A DNA stretch of 64,000 nt from Juglans regia (taxonomy: Eukaryota > Streptophyta > Magnoliopsida > Fagales > Juglandaceae), in contig NC_049916.1 in NCBI RefSeq assembly GCF_001411555.2, forward strand, positions 7,405,889-7,469,888, in the 5' to 3' direction. Positions within the stretch are counted from its first letter, which is position 1. Each line of letters opens with the position of its first letter. The position numbers were made by a program, and so were the translations under genes. The notes below the pieces were generated by a model, which was given only the letters and a program-made list of their open reading frames with translations, ran no database searches and was not told the DNA's origin. This document shows, in pieces, positions 33,297-44,705 of the stretch.

Positions 33297-34976
33297 TTAT
33301 ATTGCTTCAACAAATTGACGATTACACAACTTGTCCTGCACCAATGCATTGTAGATCACTAAAGGCCCCCCCTTCAATCCATACCCTTTCCTCCCCAAGA
33401 AATAAAGCATGTTTAGCCAACAAATGAGCAACAAAATTTCCTTCTCTAGAAACATAACAGGCTGTCCATCCTTCCCTTTGATGAAGAACCTGCTTAATAT
33501 CATCAATAATATGCCCCATCCACGAGTGGTCTTCACCTTCCTTATTTATTATATTAATAACAGCAACTGGATCCCCTTCAAATATTAACTTGGAATAGGA
33601 AAAAGAAAGTTCACTGCATATCTCGAAGGCTCTCCACAAGGCAATACACTCAGCCAAAGTATGGTCATTAACATTATGCTTCACATAACAAACAGAGGCC
33701 AGAACCTCCCCCTCTTTATCTCTGAACACAATTCTCATTCTCATTCTCTTAATTTCCAAGTCAAGAGCCACATCCCAATTTGCCTTAACCATATTTGCAC
33801 CAATTTTCTCCACTTCTTATGCATTCCATAAGGAGCATCACCTTCTCGGCTGCCAAAAGTACTCAGTTGTTCTGACTTATAATCCTCAAATCCCTCACTA
33901 GCCAACTGAATGACTTGTTTAGGACTGTAGAATTTATTCTCAAAAATAAATATGTTCCTTCTCAACTAAATCACTTCAGTCCACGCTAACTCCTCTTTTT
34001 TCAAGCCATTGGAAATCTTATCCCAAAAAGTCATGAAGTCCCCTTCTAAATCTATAGCCCATTTCTTCACAGGACTATTGTTCTCTCCCCATATATCAGC
34101 AATTGAAGGGTAACGCCACAATATATGAACTAAAAATTCCTCACATAATCCACATATTGGACATAAAGGACAATTATCTATCTTTTTCTTGAAAATATTA
34201 CTTTTAGTAGGCAGAATATTGTTAACTGCTTTCCAGAGAAACAGCTTAACCATTGCGGGTACCTCCAATCCCCACAATAGCTTCCACACATCTTCATTTT
34301 TGTCAGCTTTTGAGGCTTCCCCTTTCATTCTTCTTTTTATATTAACACCTAGATGGTATGCACGCCTCACTGTCAATACATCATCCTTAGTATAGCCCTA
34401 TCTATGTTTATCACATGTCCCCAACTTACTCAATGGTATTTGAAGAATGACATCTGCCTCCTCATGTGAAAACAAGTTTCTGATCAGAGCCTCATTCCAA
34501 GTCTTAGTAATTGGGTCAGTCAGTTTGCACACCTTCTCCTCTTCCCAATGCCTTATAAATGGGGATTGCACACACTTAGTAATAGGAGTAGGCAACCATT
34601 TCTCCCCCCAAATTTTGATATTGTCCCCATTACCTACTCTTCATTGCAAACCTTCCTTCAGTAAAGATCTTGCAGACATTACACTTCTCCATATAAAAGA
34701 AGGTTTAAGACCAATTTTGGCCTTTAAGAAATCTGAGTCTCTGAAGTACTTATCTCTATAGATTCTAGCAACCAGTGATGTGGGATTTTTAAAGAGGCGC
34801 CATCCTTATTTAGCTAGCATAGCAACATTAAAGGTTTTTATATCCCAAAAGCTCATCCCCCCTTTAGCTTTCTGCACCCCCAATCTCTCCCAGTTCCACC
34901 AATGCACATTTCTTGCATTTTCTCTATGTCCCCACAAAGTGTTAAGTTCCTTGCACAAAGAAATTGGTAGTCTAAC

Positions 34977-34990
34977 CCCCCCCCCCCCCC
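34977..34990 (+). repeat. Poly(C) run inside LINE-C
   Basis: A run of about fourteen C residues just before accacccaaagtg; on the coding strand it yields a Gly run in an otherwise LINE-like protein. Confidence 0.85.
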
Positions 34991-35365
34991 ACCACCCAAA
35001 GTGTAAGATGGTATAGCCTGCAACACTGCTTTGATAAGAATCTCCTCCCCAGCTTGAGACAAGAAATTATTTTTCCAACTTTCTATTTTCTTCCATACAT
35101 TCTCCTTAACCCCTCTAAAAGTATTGTATTTAGATTTGTCCACCATAGTAGGTAAGCCCAAGTATTTTTCATAATTGCCACAAACCACCCCCACCAGCTG
35201 TGTGGAGAATGCTCCTTTTTTCTACTGCATCAGTGTTTGAGCTGAAAAACAAAGAAGATTTTTTCTTGTTTAGAACCTAGCCTGAGGCCACCTTATATCT
35301 CTTTAACAAAAGGTACCACTATCCCCATTCCTCCCTGTTGGCTCTTCCAAACAGTACACAATCAT

Positions 35366-35590
35366 CAAAAGATTGATTCAGAAATGAGTTGAGATGGGTT
35401 GAGATGGTTTGTGAATAGTAGAATAAAATTTGAATTATTTATTATATTTTGTATGGAAATTTGATAAATTTGTTTTGGGATTTGAAAAAGTTGAATTGTT
35501 TATTATATTTTGTGTGGAAATTTGAAAAAATTGTAATGATGAGATGAGATGAGTTGAGGTGGGTTTTGAATCCAAACCTATCCATAGTTC
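35366..35590 (-). mobile_element. Tourist-like MITE inserted in the LINE-C RT domain
   Basis: The sequence from gattcagaaatgagttgag to gagttgaggtgggttttg then aatccaaacc interrupts LINE-C coding just before the FDD active-site phrase. It carries the family's marks: GAGATGAGATGAG, gtttattatattttgtgtgg and a mirrored aatccaaac end. Left terminal bases are partly lost; the borders are good to about 10 bp. Confidence 0.65.
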
Positions 35591-37659
35591 CCCTCTAGCC
35601 GTAGACACCCCTCTTATAACTCCTCTCTGGTCAGCATAATTCAGTAAAGAACTTAGACTTTCAGCACATAGGATAAAACGGTAGGGAGAAATTGGGTCTC
35701 CCTACCTTAAACCCCTAGTAGGTGTCACCTTACTCCCTGGTTTTCTATTCAAAAGTACTAAATATTGCACAGAAGTCACATAGCTCATCACAAGTTGAAT
35801 CCACTGCACATTAAACCCCAATCTTCTCAAAACAGCTTCTAGAAACTTCCACTCAATCCTGTCATAGGCCTTATACATATCCAACTTCAATTCCATACTC
35901 CCTAGCTTACCCTTCAACCTAGTTTTCATCGTATGTAACACTTCATAGGCTACCATTATATTATCATAAATAAGTCTTCCGGAAGGAAAGCACTTTGATT
36001 AGGAGATATAACAAATGAAAGTAAGGATTTTAGCCTATTTGAAATAACCTTTGAGCACAATTTATACACTACATTGCAGAGACTAATAGGCCTATATTCA
36101 CTAACCAACATAGGCATATTCACCTTAGGAATTAAAGCAATGTAAGTGTAGTTTAAAGATTGAGTGATAGTACCACCATTTAAGCATTCCAAAACTACTG
36201 CAGTGACCTTATCCCCCACAATACTCCAATGTTGTTGGACAAAACTTGCCCCATAGCCATCATGCCCAAGGGACTTTAGAGGACCCATCGTCTTTAAAGC
36301 ATCTTTCACTTTAGTCCTTGTATATGGTCTCCAAAGTTGCTCATTCATCTCCTCATAGACTTTTGGTGTCATGTTCTGTATACAGTCTTTGATATCATCT
36401 TCTATTGGGTTAGAAGTTGTGAAAAGGTTCTTGAAAAAATTGTTGAAAACCATTTCAATATTGGCAGGTTCATTTACCAACCTACCATAGTTATTTTTGA
36501 CCTATGTAATCATGTTTTTCCTTCTCATTATTAGCACATACATGGAAAAATTTGGTATTTCTATCACCCAGCTTATACCAATTCTTTTTTGCCCTTTGTC
36601 TCCACTTGAGGTCTTCTTGGTCCAGTAGTAACCCCACATTTTCTTGTACTCTTTTTATTTCTACCATATTCTCTCGACCTTCCTCGGCTTGCATACCTTT
36701 TAAGATCTCAGTTTTCTTCTTAATATCTCTGTCTCTATTTACATCTATCTTATAACTCCGCTTGCTTAAAGCAGTACTAAATTTGGAAAGCAAATTTTGG
36801 ACCATAGTAGTTGAAGTTCTATCATTCCTGCCATGCCCCCATTCAATCTCAATCACTCTGCTACATTCCTCTTCCAGTGCCCAAGCAGCTTCATACTTGA
36901 ACAATCTTTTCTTTTTTTTGTTCCCCTCCTCTTGGCCTGTCAAAGTATAATATTATTGGTCTATGGTCAGAGTACCTCGAAGGCAAGACCTCGAGCTATT
37001 TTTCTAGATAGAGCTCCAACCATCTTGAGTTAACCACAACCCTATCCAAACGTTCATTAGTGAAGGTACCATCAGTATGACTGTTGCTCCATGTAAATTT
37101 ATCTCTACACCATCCAATATCATACAGCTTACTCACCTCCAAAGCCTCTCTGAATTGTGCCATCTGACTCTCCCCCCTTTGTCTACCACCAACTTTATCA
37201 TCATGTGCAGATATTTTGTTAAAATCCCCTACAACACACCATCCTATCCCACACACAGGTTTTAAAGAGGGAAGCATACTCCATGCCTCCTTCCGTTTTT
37301 GCACCTCTGGGTGACCATAGAATCCAGTGAATAAACCTTCTCTCCTTAGTTGTAGGATCAAAAAACCAAAAATTTATATGTCTCTGAGAAAAGTTATAAA
37401 TGTCAGGCACCATCTCACTTTGCCAATATAACATTAGGCCTCCATCCTTGCCAATTGCATCCACTTCAAAACAGTTAGGCATATTGAGTTTTCTCTTTAA
37501 CCAATCAGTTTTTCCTTTATGCATTTTTGTCTCCATTAAAAAGACAAAATTGGGTTTCTTATCCTTTACAAAAAAGCAAAGGTCCTAAATTGTCTGAGGG
37601 CTCCCAAACCCTCGGCAGTTCCAACTTAAGAGTTTCATTTTGTTTGGCGGGGCTGTTCA

Positions 37660-39032
37660 ACAGCCTCCGCCAATACAAGTGTATTGTTTGCAAGTTCTCC
37701 CTCTTTCCTACTTTTCTTCCTTGTGCCTCCTACCACAGCAGCCTCCCTTCCATTCCTACCATGTTTTAATTTAACATGGGCTATAACAGGCTCAACAAAC
37801 ACACATTTCTCCCTTGCCCTCCTCTTCCACTTCCCTCTTCCTTTTGTACCATGCTAGTTTATCACATTCACACCAAGATCTACTCCCCCATCCACCTCAG
37901 TCTCATTTAGACTAACTATGATTGAGTGTATATCTTCCTTCTAGCCAAATTTTAACCTCTGGAATTCTTCTGAATTGCATTGCCCCTTTCCCACATCATT
38001 AGTCATTCACAGCCCTCCCATTGTTTCCCTTTTATCCTTTCTCAATCCCTCCTCTTCAACCACCTTTTGACCCTTCTCAGGATCATCTCTAAGGTCCCTT
38101 TCCACCTCATTTGGAGCCATTGAAATGTCATCATAAGACTTAGTGTCAACTCCCCCAAAGTTAGCTTCTCACCCTCTTTTCTTCATGAAACCAATCCCCA
38201 CATTCCTTTTTGCAAAAGAATCTGCTCTAAGCCAGGAGCCATATTGCCCATCCCCTCCTTGTTTCTACTTTATAACCTCTTCCCTCTTCATAGATTCCCT
38301 CCCATAGTGAGCAAATCTCCCACAATCAAAACATATTTTAGGGAGTTTTTTGTACCTAAAAGGGATCAACACATTCTCCCCCTTCACATAAATCACCCTC
38401 CCTTTTGCCAACACCTTCATGCGATCCACTTCCACATGAATATGCAGAAACTGACCCCATACACAACCATCCTCACCAGTTACCACATCAAGAACCTTCC
38501 CAATTACACCTCCTATCTGCCTCCCACATTCCTCATTCATACAAGCAAAAGGGAGGTCATGGAGCTGTACCCAAAACCTTTATATAGCAAATGACATTTC
38601 TGCTGGTTGAATAAAACCATCATACAAATTAAGGACAATTAGAAAATTGTCAAATAACCATGATTTTCCATCCCAAACCTTCTATTTATCAGCCATAGTA
38701 GCAAAAGTTATAACAAATACATTCATCCTTACCTCCCGAAATGAAGCAGGCCTAGAAATTCTCAACACCTTTGCCATGGTAGCTTCCAGTACTCCCTTCC
38801 CAATACTCCTTTCAATTAACACCCTTCCCACAAGGCTCATCTCCCCCTTATCTTCAAGCTCATTCAGGATACACTCATCAATTACAAGAACATGATCCTT
38901 TTCCTCAGTCAGTCGCAGCTTCTCCCATTTCCCTGCCATCTCCTCCATTGTCAAAACGGTTCTCGTTAGTTTCTCTCTGAGAATTAACCCTACCGCAACG
39001 TTAGAATCATCGAATTTCACGACATCAACCTT
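37660..39032 (-). pseudogene. LINE-C ORF1: DUF4283 and zinc-knuckle protein
   Basis: Minus-strand frames give KVDVVKFDDSNVAVGLILRE, EKDHVLVIDECILNELED, GKGVLEATMAKVLRISRPA and FREVRMNVFVITFATMADK, matching the DUF4283 region of plant LINE ORF1. WVQLHDLPFACMNEECGRQI and VLIPFRYKKLPKICFDCGRF follow. The zinc knuckle reads CFDCGRFAHYGRES, where the last Cys has become Ser. A variable, charged tail reaches 37660. Several stops occur; the ORF is dead. Confidence 0.75.
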
Positions 39033-39212
39033 TTACGAACCACCCTCCGACAAGTTCTTCCTTCCCGCCACCCACCTTATCAGATTCCTTTCCACCTTAG
39101 TACAACAGCACCGAATTTCACAACGTCAACACTCTGTGAACCACCCTGTAGCGAAACTTCCTCGCCGATGGCCCACCTTGTCAGATTCCTTTCCACCCTT
39201 GGGACCACCTCA
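39011..39212 (-). repeat. Two-copy ~101-bp tandem repeat at the LINE-C 5' end
   Basis: CGAATTTCACGACATCAACC at 39011 and CGAATTTCACAACGTCAAC at 39112 both continue into gaaccaccct, then cccaccttntcagattcctttccacc. The first copy overlaps the ORF1 start. Confidence 0.75.
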
Positions 39213-39964
39213 AGAAACTTCAAAAATAGTTATAACAACCTCACATGTCTGGCACGACTTCACTCCACCTCATTTCCTAGAGAGAAAATAGAGGAGACTT
39301 TATCATTCACTATAAAGTTGTTTCCATCTTTGATCATTGATGTGATATTAAATATTGGAGACTATTTATTATGTTTTATTATGTCATATCAAGGGATATT
39401 GAGAGGATGATTATAAAATGATAAATGATAAAACTCATGCTTCCTCATAATGTCACCAAATATTGTGGCAATCCAATCCTAACTATCTGATTATTTTCTT
39501 GCTTTTCCCTCAATAAGAATATGGAATATAAATCCTCATCCCTTTATGTTCTCTCTCTGAAAACATTTTTCCTACTTCTACAAGCCCTTGTCCATATAGG
39601 TTTTCCTTTTTTTTCACTTTTTTTTCTCCATTAAGGTTAGCAAATTTCTAATAATTTCCTTTCGAACACCAAAAGAATACATCCGCCACACCAACACATT
39701 CCCAAGCTATCGATCTGCAAGATGGGCCAAGAACTTCAATTGACCGACAAGCATGTGAGGTTCACAAGCCGCCCAAGTCACACATAAGCCCCTCATGTCA
39801 TCATGACTCCAACAACCACACACATGCAACACCAACGGGTTCCTTGGCTTGAGATCTTCAAAGGTGCCAACCGCCACTCCATTCCCACCAATGTGTGAGA
39901 GTCCGCACTGGTATAGTGTCTGGTATTCTTGAGTTTTACCAATGATCAATTTTTCTATCTTTAG
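39213..39964. other. Stretch upstream of the Copia insertion; possible intron and exon edge
   Basis: No gene is recognised. A minus-strand frame at 39707-39949 (80 codons, phrases GGNGVAVGTFEDLKPRNP and HVCGCWSHDDMRGL) has protein-like composition, but its ORF start is not an ATG and I know no family for it. The last bases, tttttctatctttag (39950-39964), look like a plant 3' splice site on the plus strand. Confidence 0.35.
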
Positions 39965-39969
39965 ACGTT

Positions 39970-39974
39970 GTACC
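39970..39974 (+). other. Left target-site duplication of the Copia element (GTACC)
   Basis: GTACC precedes the 5' LTR; an identical GTACC follows the 3' LTR at 44489-44493. Confidence 0.9.
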
Positions 39975-40234
39975 TATTGAAGCTAATGTCTATTTATGAT
40001 GCAGTTTTTCAATAAAGTCTATTATTAGTCTTTTGTTATTATAGTCAAACTCTGTTATATTGCATCTTGGGATAGTATGATTATTAATACTCTGTAATTT
40101 TCAATGTTATTTATATAATGTACTTCTCCATCTGTAACCGGCAAAACATCAGAATCAATCAACAGGTATTTTGGTTGAAGTTATCCTATACTTTTCCATC
40201 TTTTTACCACACCTTTGTATCAAAAATACCAACA
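39975..40234 (+). repeat. 5' LTR of the Copia element
   Basis: 260 bp from TATTGAAGCTAATGTC to AAAAATACCAACA. An AATAAA polyadenylation-type signal lies in tttttcaataaagtc (40004-40018). Confidence 0.95.
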
Positions 40235-40236
40235 GT

Positions 40237-40248
40237 TGGTATCAGAGC
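40237..40248 (+). other. Primer binding site of the Copia element (Met tRNA)
   Basis: TGGTATCAGAGC two bases after the LTR end, complementary to the 3' end of initiator Met tRNA, the standard primer for plant Copia elements. Confidence 0.9.
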
Positions 40249-40269
40249 AGCTTTCGGTCTCTTTGGGAT

Positions 40270-43200
40270 ATGATGGCTGCACCTGGTTCATCTACAAGTC
40301 TTCCCATTTTTTCTAGTGAAAACTATGACTATTGGAGAGTAAAAATGAAAACTATTTTTCTATCTCTTGATCTGTGGGATGTCTTTGAAAATGGAGTCTC
40401 TTCAGTTGCTGAAGGCACATCTGAATGAGCTTCTGATCTTACCCGAGTCAAGTCTGACAAGCATAGGGATGCAAAAGCCTTGTTTATTCTACAGCAAGCT
40501 GTGAGTGAGTCCATCTTTCCAAGGTTGATGAGGGCTTTTTCTTCCCAGCAAACTTTGGGAGATCCTCCAACAAGAATTTCAAGGTAATACCAAAGTTACA
40601 ATTATCAAACTTCAAGGGTTAAGAAGGGAACTTGAAAATCTCATAATGAAAGAATCTGAGAATATCAAGGAGTATTACTCTAGAGTCATTGAAGTAATGA
40701 ATCAAATGAGGGCTTATCATGAAAATATTTCATATGAATGGATTGTTCAGAAAATCCTCATAAGCTTGACTGACAAATATGACCATGTGGTAGCTGCCAT
40801 TGAAGAAGCTAAAGATCTCTCTTCACTTTCTATCACCGAGTTAATGGGCTCACTTTATGCTCATGAACAACGGATTGGCAGAATGAATGAGGTGTCTTTG
40901 AAAAATGCATTTCAATCCAAAGTTAGTTTAAAGAATCAAAAGCAAAAGGACTTCAAGAAAAAGTTCAAGGGCACAACAGAAGGAGGAGAAAATTCTCAAA
41001 AGAAGAAGGGAGAATTTTCACCTTGTGGTGTTTGCAAGAAGACTAATCATTTGGAGAAAGATTGTTACCACTAGGGCAAGCCACACTGCTCAAATTGCAA
41101 GAAGTTTGGGCATGAGGAGAAAGATTGATGGTTCAAGAACAAAAATCAGCAAGCAAATTTCAACGAGGACAAGGAAGAGCAGATGCTTATCATGTTGCAG
41201 CCGAGCAAAGAAGAGAGTGGTTTCTAGACAGCGGGTGCAGCAACCATATGATACCAGATGAGAGCTTATTTTCTCCAATTGATAAATCTGTATGTGTTAA
41301 AGTGAAGCTTGGAAATGGAGATTTGGTGGAGGCAAGTGGTAAAGGTACGATTGCCATGGAAACCAAGAGAGGGACTAGATTCATAAAAGATGTTCTTCAT
41401 GTTCCTAGCCTTGATCAAAGTTTGCTAAGTGTTGGGCAAATGATGCAAAGTGGCTACTCACTTCACTTTGAGGGAGAGCTATGTGTCATTCTTGATTTGA
41501 AGAAAAACAACAAAGAAGTGGCAGAAGTTAAAATGGGAAATGGGAGAAATTTTCCCATTACTTGGCAGTATCCAAGAGCAATGATGGTCAAATCTGATGA
41601 AACAATTCTTTGGCATCAAAGGTTTGGTCATTACAATCTAACTGCCTTAAGGATGTTAAATCAGAAGAACATGATAAGAGATATGCCTTTGCTGGACCAA
41701 AACATGCCTACTTGTGAAGGGTGTATGACGGGAAATCAACATAGGCAGCCATTTCTATCAGGAGAAGCTTGGAGAGCAAAATCAGTACTTGAGTTAGTGC
41801 ATACTGATATGTGTGGTCCCATGAGGACACTCTCTCAAAGCCAAAACAGGTATTTTATGCTCTTCATTGATGATTTTTCAAAAATGATTTGGGTCTACTT
41901 TCCTAAAGAAAAATCAGAGGCTTTTAGTGTTTTCAAAAACTTTAAATTGCTGATTGAAAATCAAAGTGGTCGAAAGATAAAGATCTTGAGAAGTGATAGA
42001 GGGGGTGAATTCAACTCAAGTAAGTTTGATGAATTTTTCCAAGAAGAAGGGTTGGAACACCAATTGGCAGTTGCCTACACTCCACAGCAAAATGGAGTCT
42101 CAGAAAGGAAGAATAGGACTGTTATGGAGATGGCTAGGTCCATGTTAATGGCAAAGGGTATTCCAAAAAAATTCTGGGCTAAGGCTGTTAATACAACAGT
42201 ATATGTGCTAAATAGATGCCCCACAAAGGCAGTGAAGGATATGACTCCAATCGAAGCATGGAGTGGACACAAGCCAACTGTTAATCACTTCAAGATATTT
42301 GGATGTTTGTGTTACATTCATGTACCTGAACAAAATAGGCACAAACTTTAAGAAAAGTCAAAGAAAGGGATTTTTATTGGGTATAGCTCTCAATCCAAGG
42401 GATACCGGATCTTCAATCTCAAAACTGAGCAGCTGGTCACAAGTAGACATGTTCAGTTTGATGAGCATTCAAACTGGAAATGGGAAGAAGAGCATGAACC
42501 AGATCTGACTCTTCATGTTCCAATTATCAAGCAAGTTGAAGAGAGGCTAGAAACATCAGCTCCAAATGATCAACCTTCATCACCATTCTCAATTTCAAGA
42601 AGTGACAGCAACTCTAGAAGTTTAGCATTTTCATCACCCAAGACTTCTCCAAGAAGATTCAGGGCATTGAACGAGATCTATGAATTTTTCAACTTCACTT
42701 CCATATAGCCTGAAAATTGTGCAACAACCTCTAAAGAACAAGTGGATGCAATGAAGGAGGAGATTAGAATGATTGAGAAAAACAATACATGGGAGCTAGT
42801 TGCATATCCTGACAGCAAGGATGTTATCGAAGTTAAGTGGGTATACAAAACAAAGCTCAACTCAGATGGTTCTTTAAACAAGTATAAAGCAAGATTGGTT
42901 GCAAAGGGCTATTCACAACAGGCTGAGATAGATTTCAATGAAACCTATGCACCCATAGCTAGGTTGGACACCACCAAAATAGTAGTTGCACTTGCAGCTC
43001 AAAGAAGTTGGAAGATCTCACAACTTGATGTAAAATCAGCTTTTCTTAATGGAGAACTTGAGGAGGAAGTGTATGTTCAGCAACCCGAAAGATTTATGAA
43101 GGAAGAAGGGAAAGTATTTAAGTTAAAAATGATTATCTATGGGCTTAAACAAGCACCCCAAGCTTGGTACAGCAAAATAGATGGTTATTTCTGTGATCAT

Positions 43201-44234
43201 GGCTTCAAGAGAAGTGGTAGTGAACTTACACTTTATGTCCAGCTCAAAGATGAAAGTTTGCTCATTGTCTCACTTTATGTTGATGATTTAATTATAACAA
43301 GAAATAATTCGGTTATGATTGAATCATTCAAACAAGAGATGATGAAAACATTTGAAATGAGTGACATGGGACTAATGCACTACTTCCTTGAAATGGAAGT
43401 AAATCAAGAAGGAGGCATTTTCATTTCACAAAGGAAATATGCTCTTGATTTGCTCAACAAGTTCAATATGGCTGAATGCAAATGAGTAGCTACTCCTTTG
43501 ATAGCAAATGAGAAATTGAAGAAGGAAGATGGTGCAAAAGAAGCCGATGCAACAGTATATAGGAGTTTAATTGGAAGTTTACTCTACTTGGCTGCCACTC
43601 GGCCTCACATCATGTATGCAACCGGCCTTCTCTCAAGATTCATGCAATGTCCAAGTCAAATCCATTTCGGAGCTGCTAAAAGAATGATGAGATACATTCA
43701 AGGCACAAAGGATTTCGCATTCGGTATAAACCAAGTTCTCATTCAACTTTGACTGGCTTTACTGATAATGATTCGGCTAGTTCTATGGATGACATGATAA
43801 GCACATTCGGGTATTGTTTTAATCTTGAAACTAGTGTGTTTTCATGGGGACCAAAGAAGCAAGGATTTGTAGCACAATCCATAGCCGAAGCAGAGTATGT
43901 GGTTGCTGCTGGAGCTACAAATCAAGCTATTTGGCTTAGTAAGATTCTTGAAGATATGGGTGCAAAATAGCAACCACCAATTGTGATTTATTGTGATAAC
44001 AAATCAACAATAGCTATGGCAAGGAATCCTGTCTTTCATTGCATAACTAAACATATTGCAATTAAGTATCATTACTTGAGGGAAGTAGAGGCAAAAGGAG
44101 ATGTGAAGCTGAAGTTTTGCAAATCCGAAGAACAAGTTGCTGATATTTTCACAAAGACACTTCCAAGAGACAAATTCCAGATGTTGAGGCTCAAATTTGG
44201 AGTGTCAGAAAAATGCATCAAGGAGGAGTATTGA
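40270..44234 (+). pseudogene. Copia gag-pol polyprotein, inactivated
   Basis: The first ATG after the primer site (40270) starts MMAAPGSSTSLPIFSSENYD. Gag (UBN2-type) runs to about 41130 with a zinc knuckle CGVCKKTNHLEKDC. Protease has WFLDSGCSNHM (41220), integrase an HHCC zone with WHQRFGHYN and CEGC, then VHTDMCGP and DRGGEF as part of its D,D35E core. Reverse transcriptase shows KWVYKTKLNSDGSL, SAFLNGELEEEVYVQQP and the YVDDLI active site (43276-43293); RNase H has AEAEYVVAAGATNQAIW, VIYCDNKSTIAMA and VADIFTKTL. Nonsense codons lie at 40426, 41072, 41126, 42349, 42706, 43483 and 43968, and frame changes near 40555, 41200 and 43750. The Asp-Asp pair of RT is kept. Confidence 0.95.
44220..44228 (+). 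other. Polypurine tract of the Copia element
   Basis: AAGGAGGAG immediately before the 3' LTR start TATTGACGC; the site of plus-strand priming. Confidence 0.9.
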
Positions 44235-44488
44235 CGCTAACATCTATTTATGATGCAGTTTTTCAATAAAGTCTATTATTAGTCTTTTGTTATTATAGTC
44301 GAACTCAGTTATCGTACATCTTGGAACAGTATGATTATTAATACTCTGTAATTTTCAATGTTGTTTATATAATGTACTTCTCTATCTGTAATCGGCAAAA
44401 CATTAGAATCAATCGACAAGTATTTTGGTTGAAGTTCTCCTCTACTTTTCCATCTTTTTACCACACCTCTATACCAAAAATACCAACA
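44229..44488 (+). repeat. 3' LTR of the Copia element
   Basis: 260 bp from TATTGACGCTAACATC to AAAAATACCAACA, equal in length to the 5' LTR with no indels seen. Confidence 0.95.
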
Positions 44489-44705
44489 GTACCACTATAT
44501 TCATGCTTTCCTTGAACGAGAACATGGAAGCATTGGAAGTGAAGTTTCCCTACAAAAAGTAATAATGCAACCAAACGTAGTGTCTTTGTTCCGTTTATGG
44601 TTTATTAAACCACAACCAATTGATCCTCTAATTAGATTAAAACAAACTGCATTTGGCAATCCGCTTTTGTTAGAGGCTAAGGAATATGAGCCCGAACTTA
44701 TATAG
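44489..44705 (+). pseudogene. Possible last exon of an unknown gene, split by Copia
   Basis: Removing the Copia element and one GTACC joins 39965-39974 to 44494 onward. From the putative splice acceptor at 39964 a frame then begins TLYHYIHAFLEREHGSIGSE, contains VIMQPNVVSLFRLWFIKP and LKQTAFGNPLLLEAKEYE, and stops at TAG 44703-44705, about 72 codons. Its composition is protein-like, and the frame crosses the insertion point without a stop. I do not recognise the protein and found no upstream exon, so this could be chance or an old gene fragment. Confidence 0.35.

Larger units (their letters stand above)
33322..37638 (-). pseudogene. LINE-C ORF2: endonuclease, RT, zf-RVT, RNase H
   Basis: The ATG at 37638 opens MKLLSWNCRGFGSPQTI, the classic start of plant LINE endonuclease. 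Then come FVFLMETKMHKGKTDWLK, VVGDFNKISAHDDK (endonuclease Asp/Asn motif) and DKFTWSNSHTDGTFTNERLD. The RT part has YRPISLCNVVYKLCSKVI, NQSAFLPEDL, LDMYKAYDRIEWKFLEAVL (motif A) and FDDCVLFGRA (degenerate FADD box, motif C). A thumb region (KIESWKNNFLSQAGEEILIK), zf-RVT (CPLCPICGLCEEFLVHILW) and RNase H (KANWDVALD ... HTLAECIALWRAF ... LIFEGDPVAVINII) follow. At least ten stops or frameshifts are evident, so no protein is made. Confidence 0.85.
33297..39060 (-). mobile_element. LINE-C: near full-length plant L1-type LINE, decayed
   Basis: Reading the minus strand gives, in order, ORF1 (DUF4283-type domain and a zinc knuckle, about 39032-37660) and ORF2 (AP endonuclease, reverse transcriptase, zf-RVT, RNase H, 37638-33322). 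All parts are in the expected order and orientation, but many stops and frameshifts are present, and a Tourist-like MITE is inserted next to the RT active site. The 3' end near 33297 lacks a clear poly(T) on the plus strand. The 5' end shows a two-copy 101-bp duplication. Confidence 0.85.
39975..44488 (+). mobile_element. Complete-structure Copia (Ty1) LTR retrotransposon, 4,514 bp
   Basis: Two 260-bp LTRs, a GTACC target duplication, a Met-tRNA primer site, a gag-pol region in Copia order (gag, protease, integrase, reverse transcriptase, RNase H) and a polypurine tract are all present. By eye I count 21 differences between the LTRs, about 8 percent. The gag-pol has at least seven nonsense codons and three frameshifts, so the copy is inactive. 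The LTR ends are TATTGA...CCAACA, with the usual 5' TG changed to TA in both LTRs. Small size and short LTRs suit Ale/Ivana-like lineages, but I did not assign one. Confidence 0.95.
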
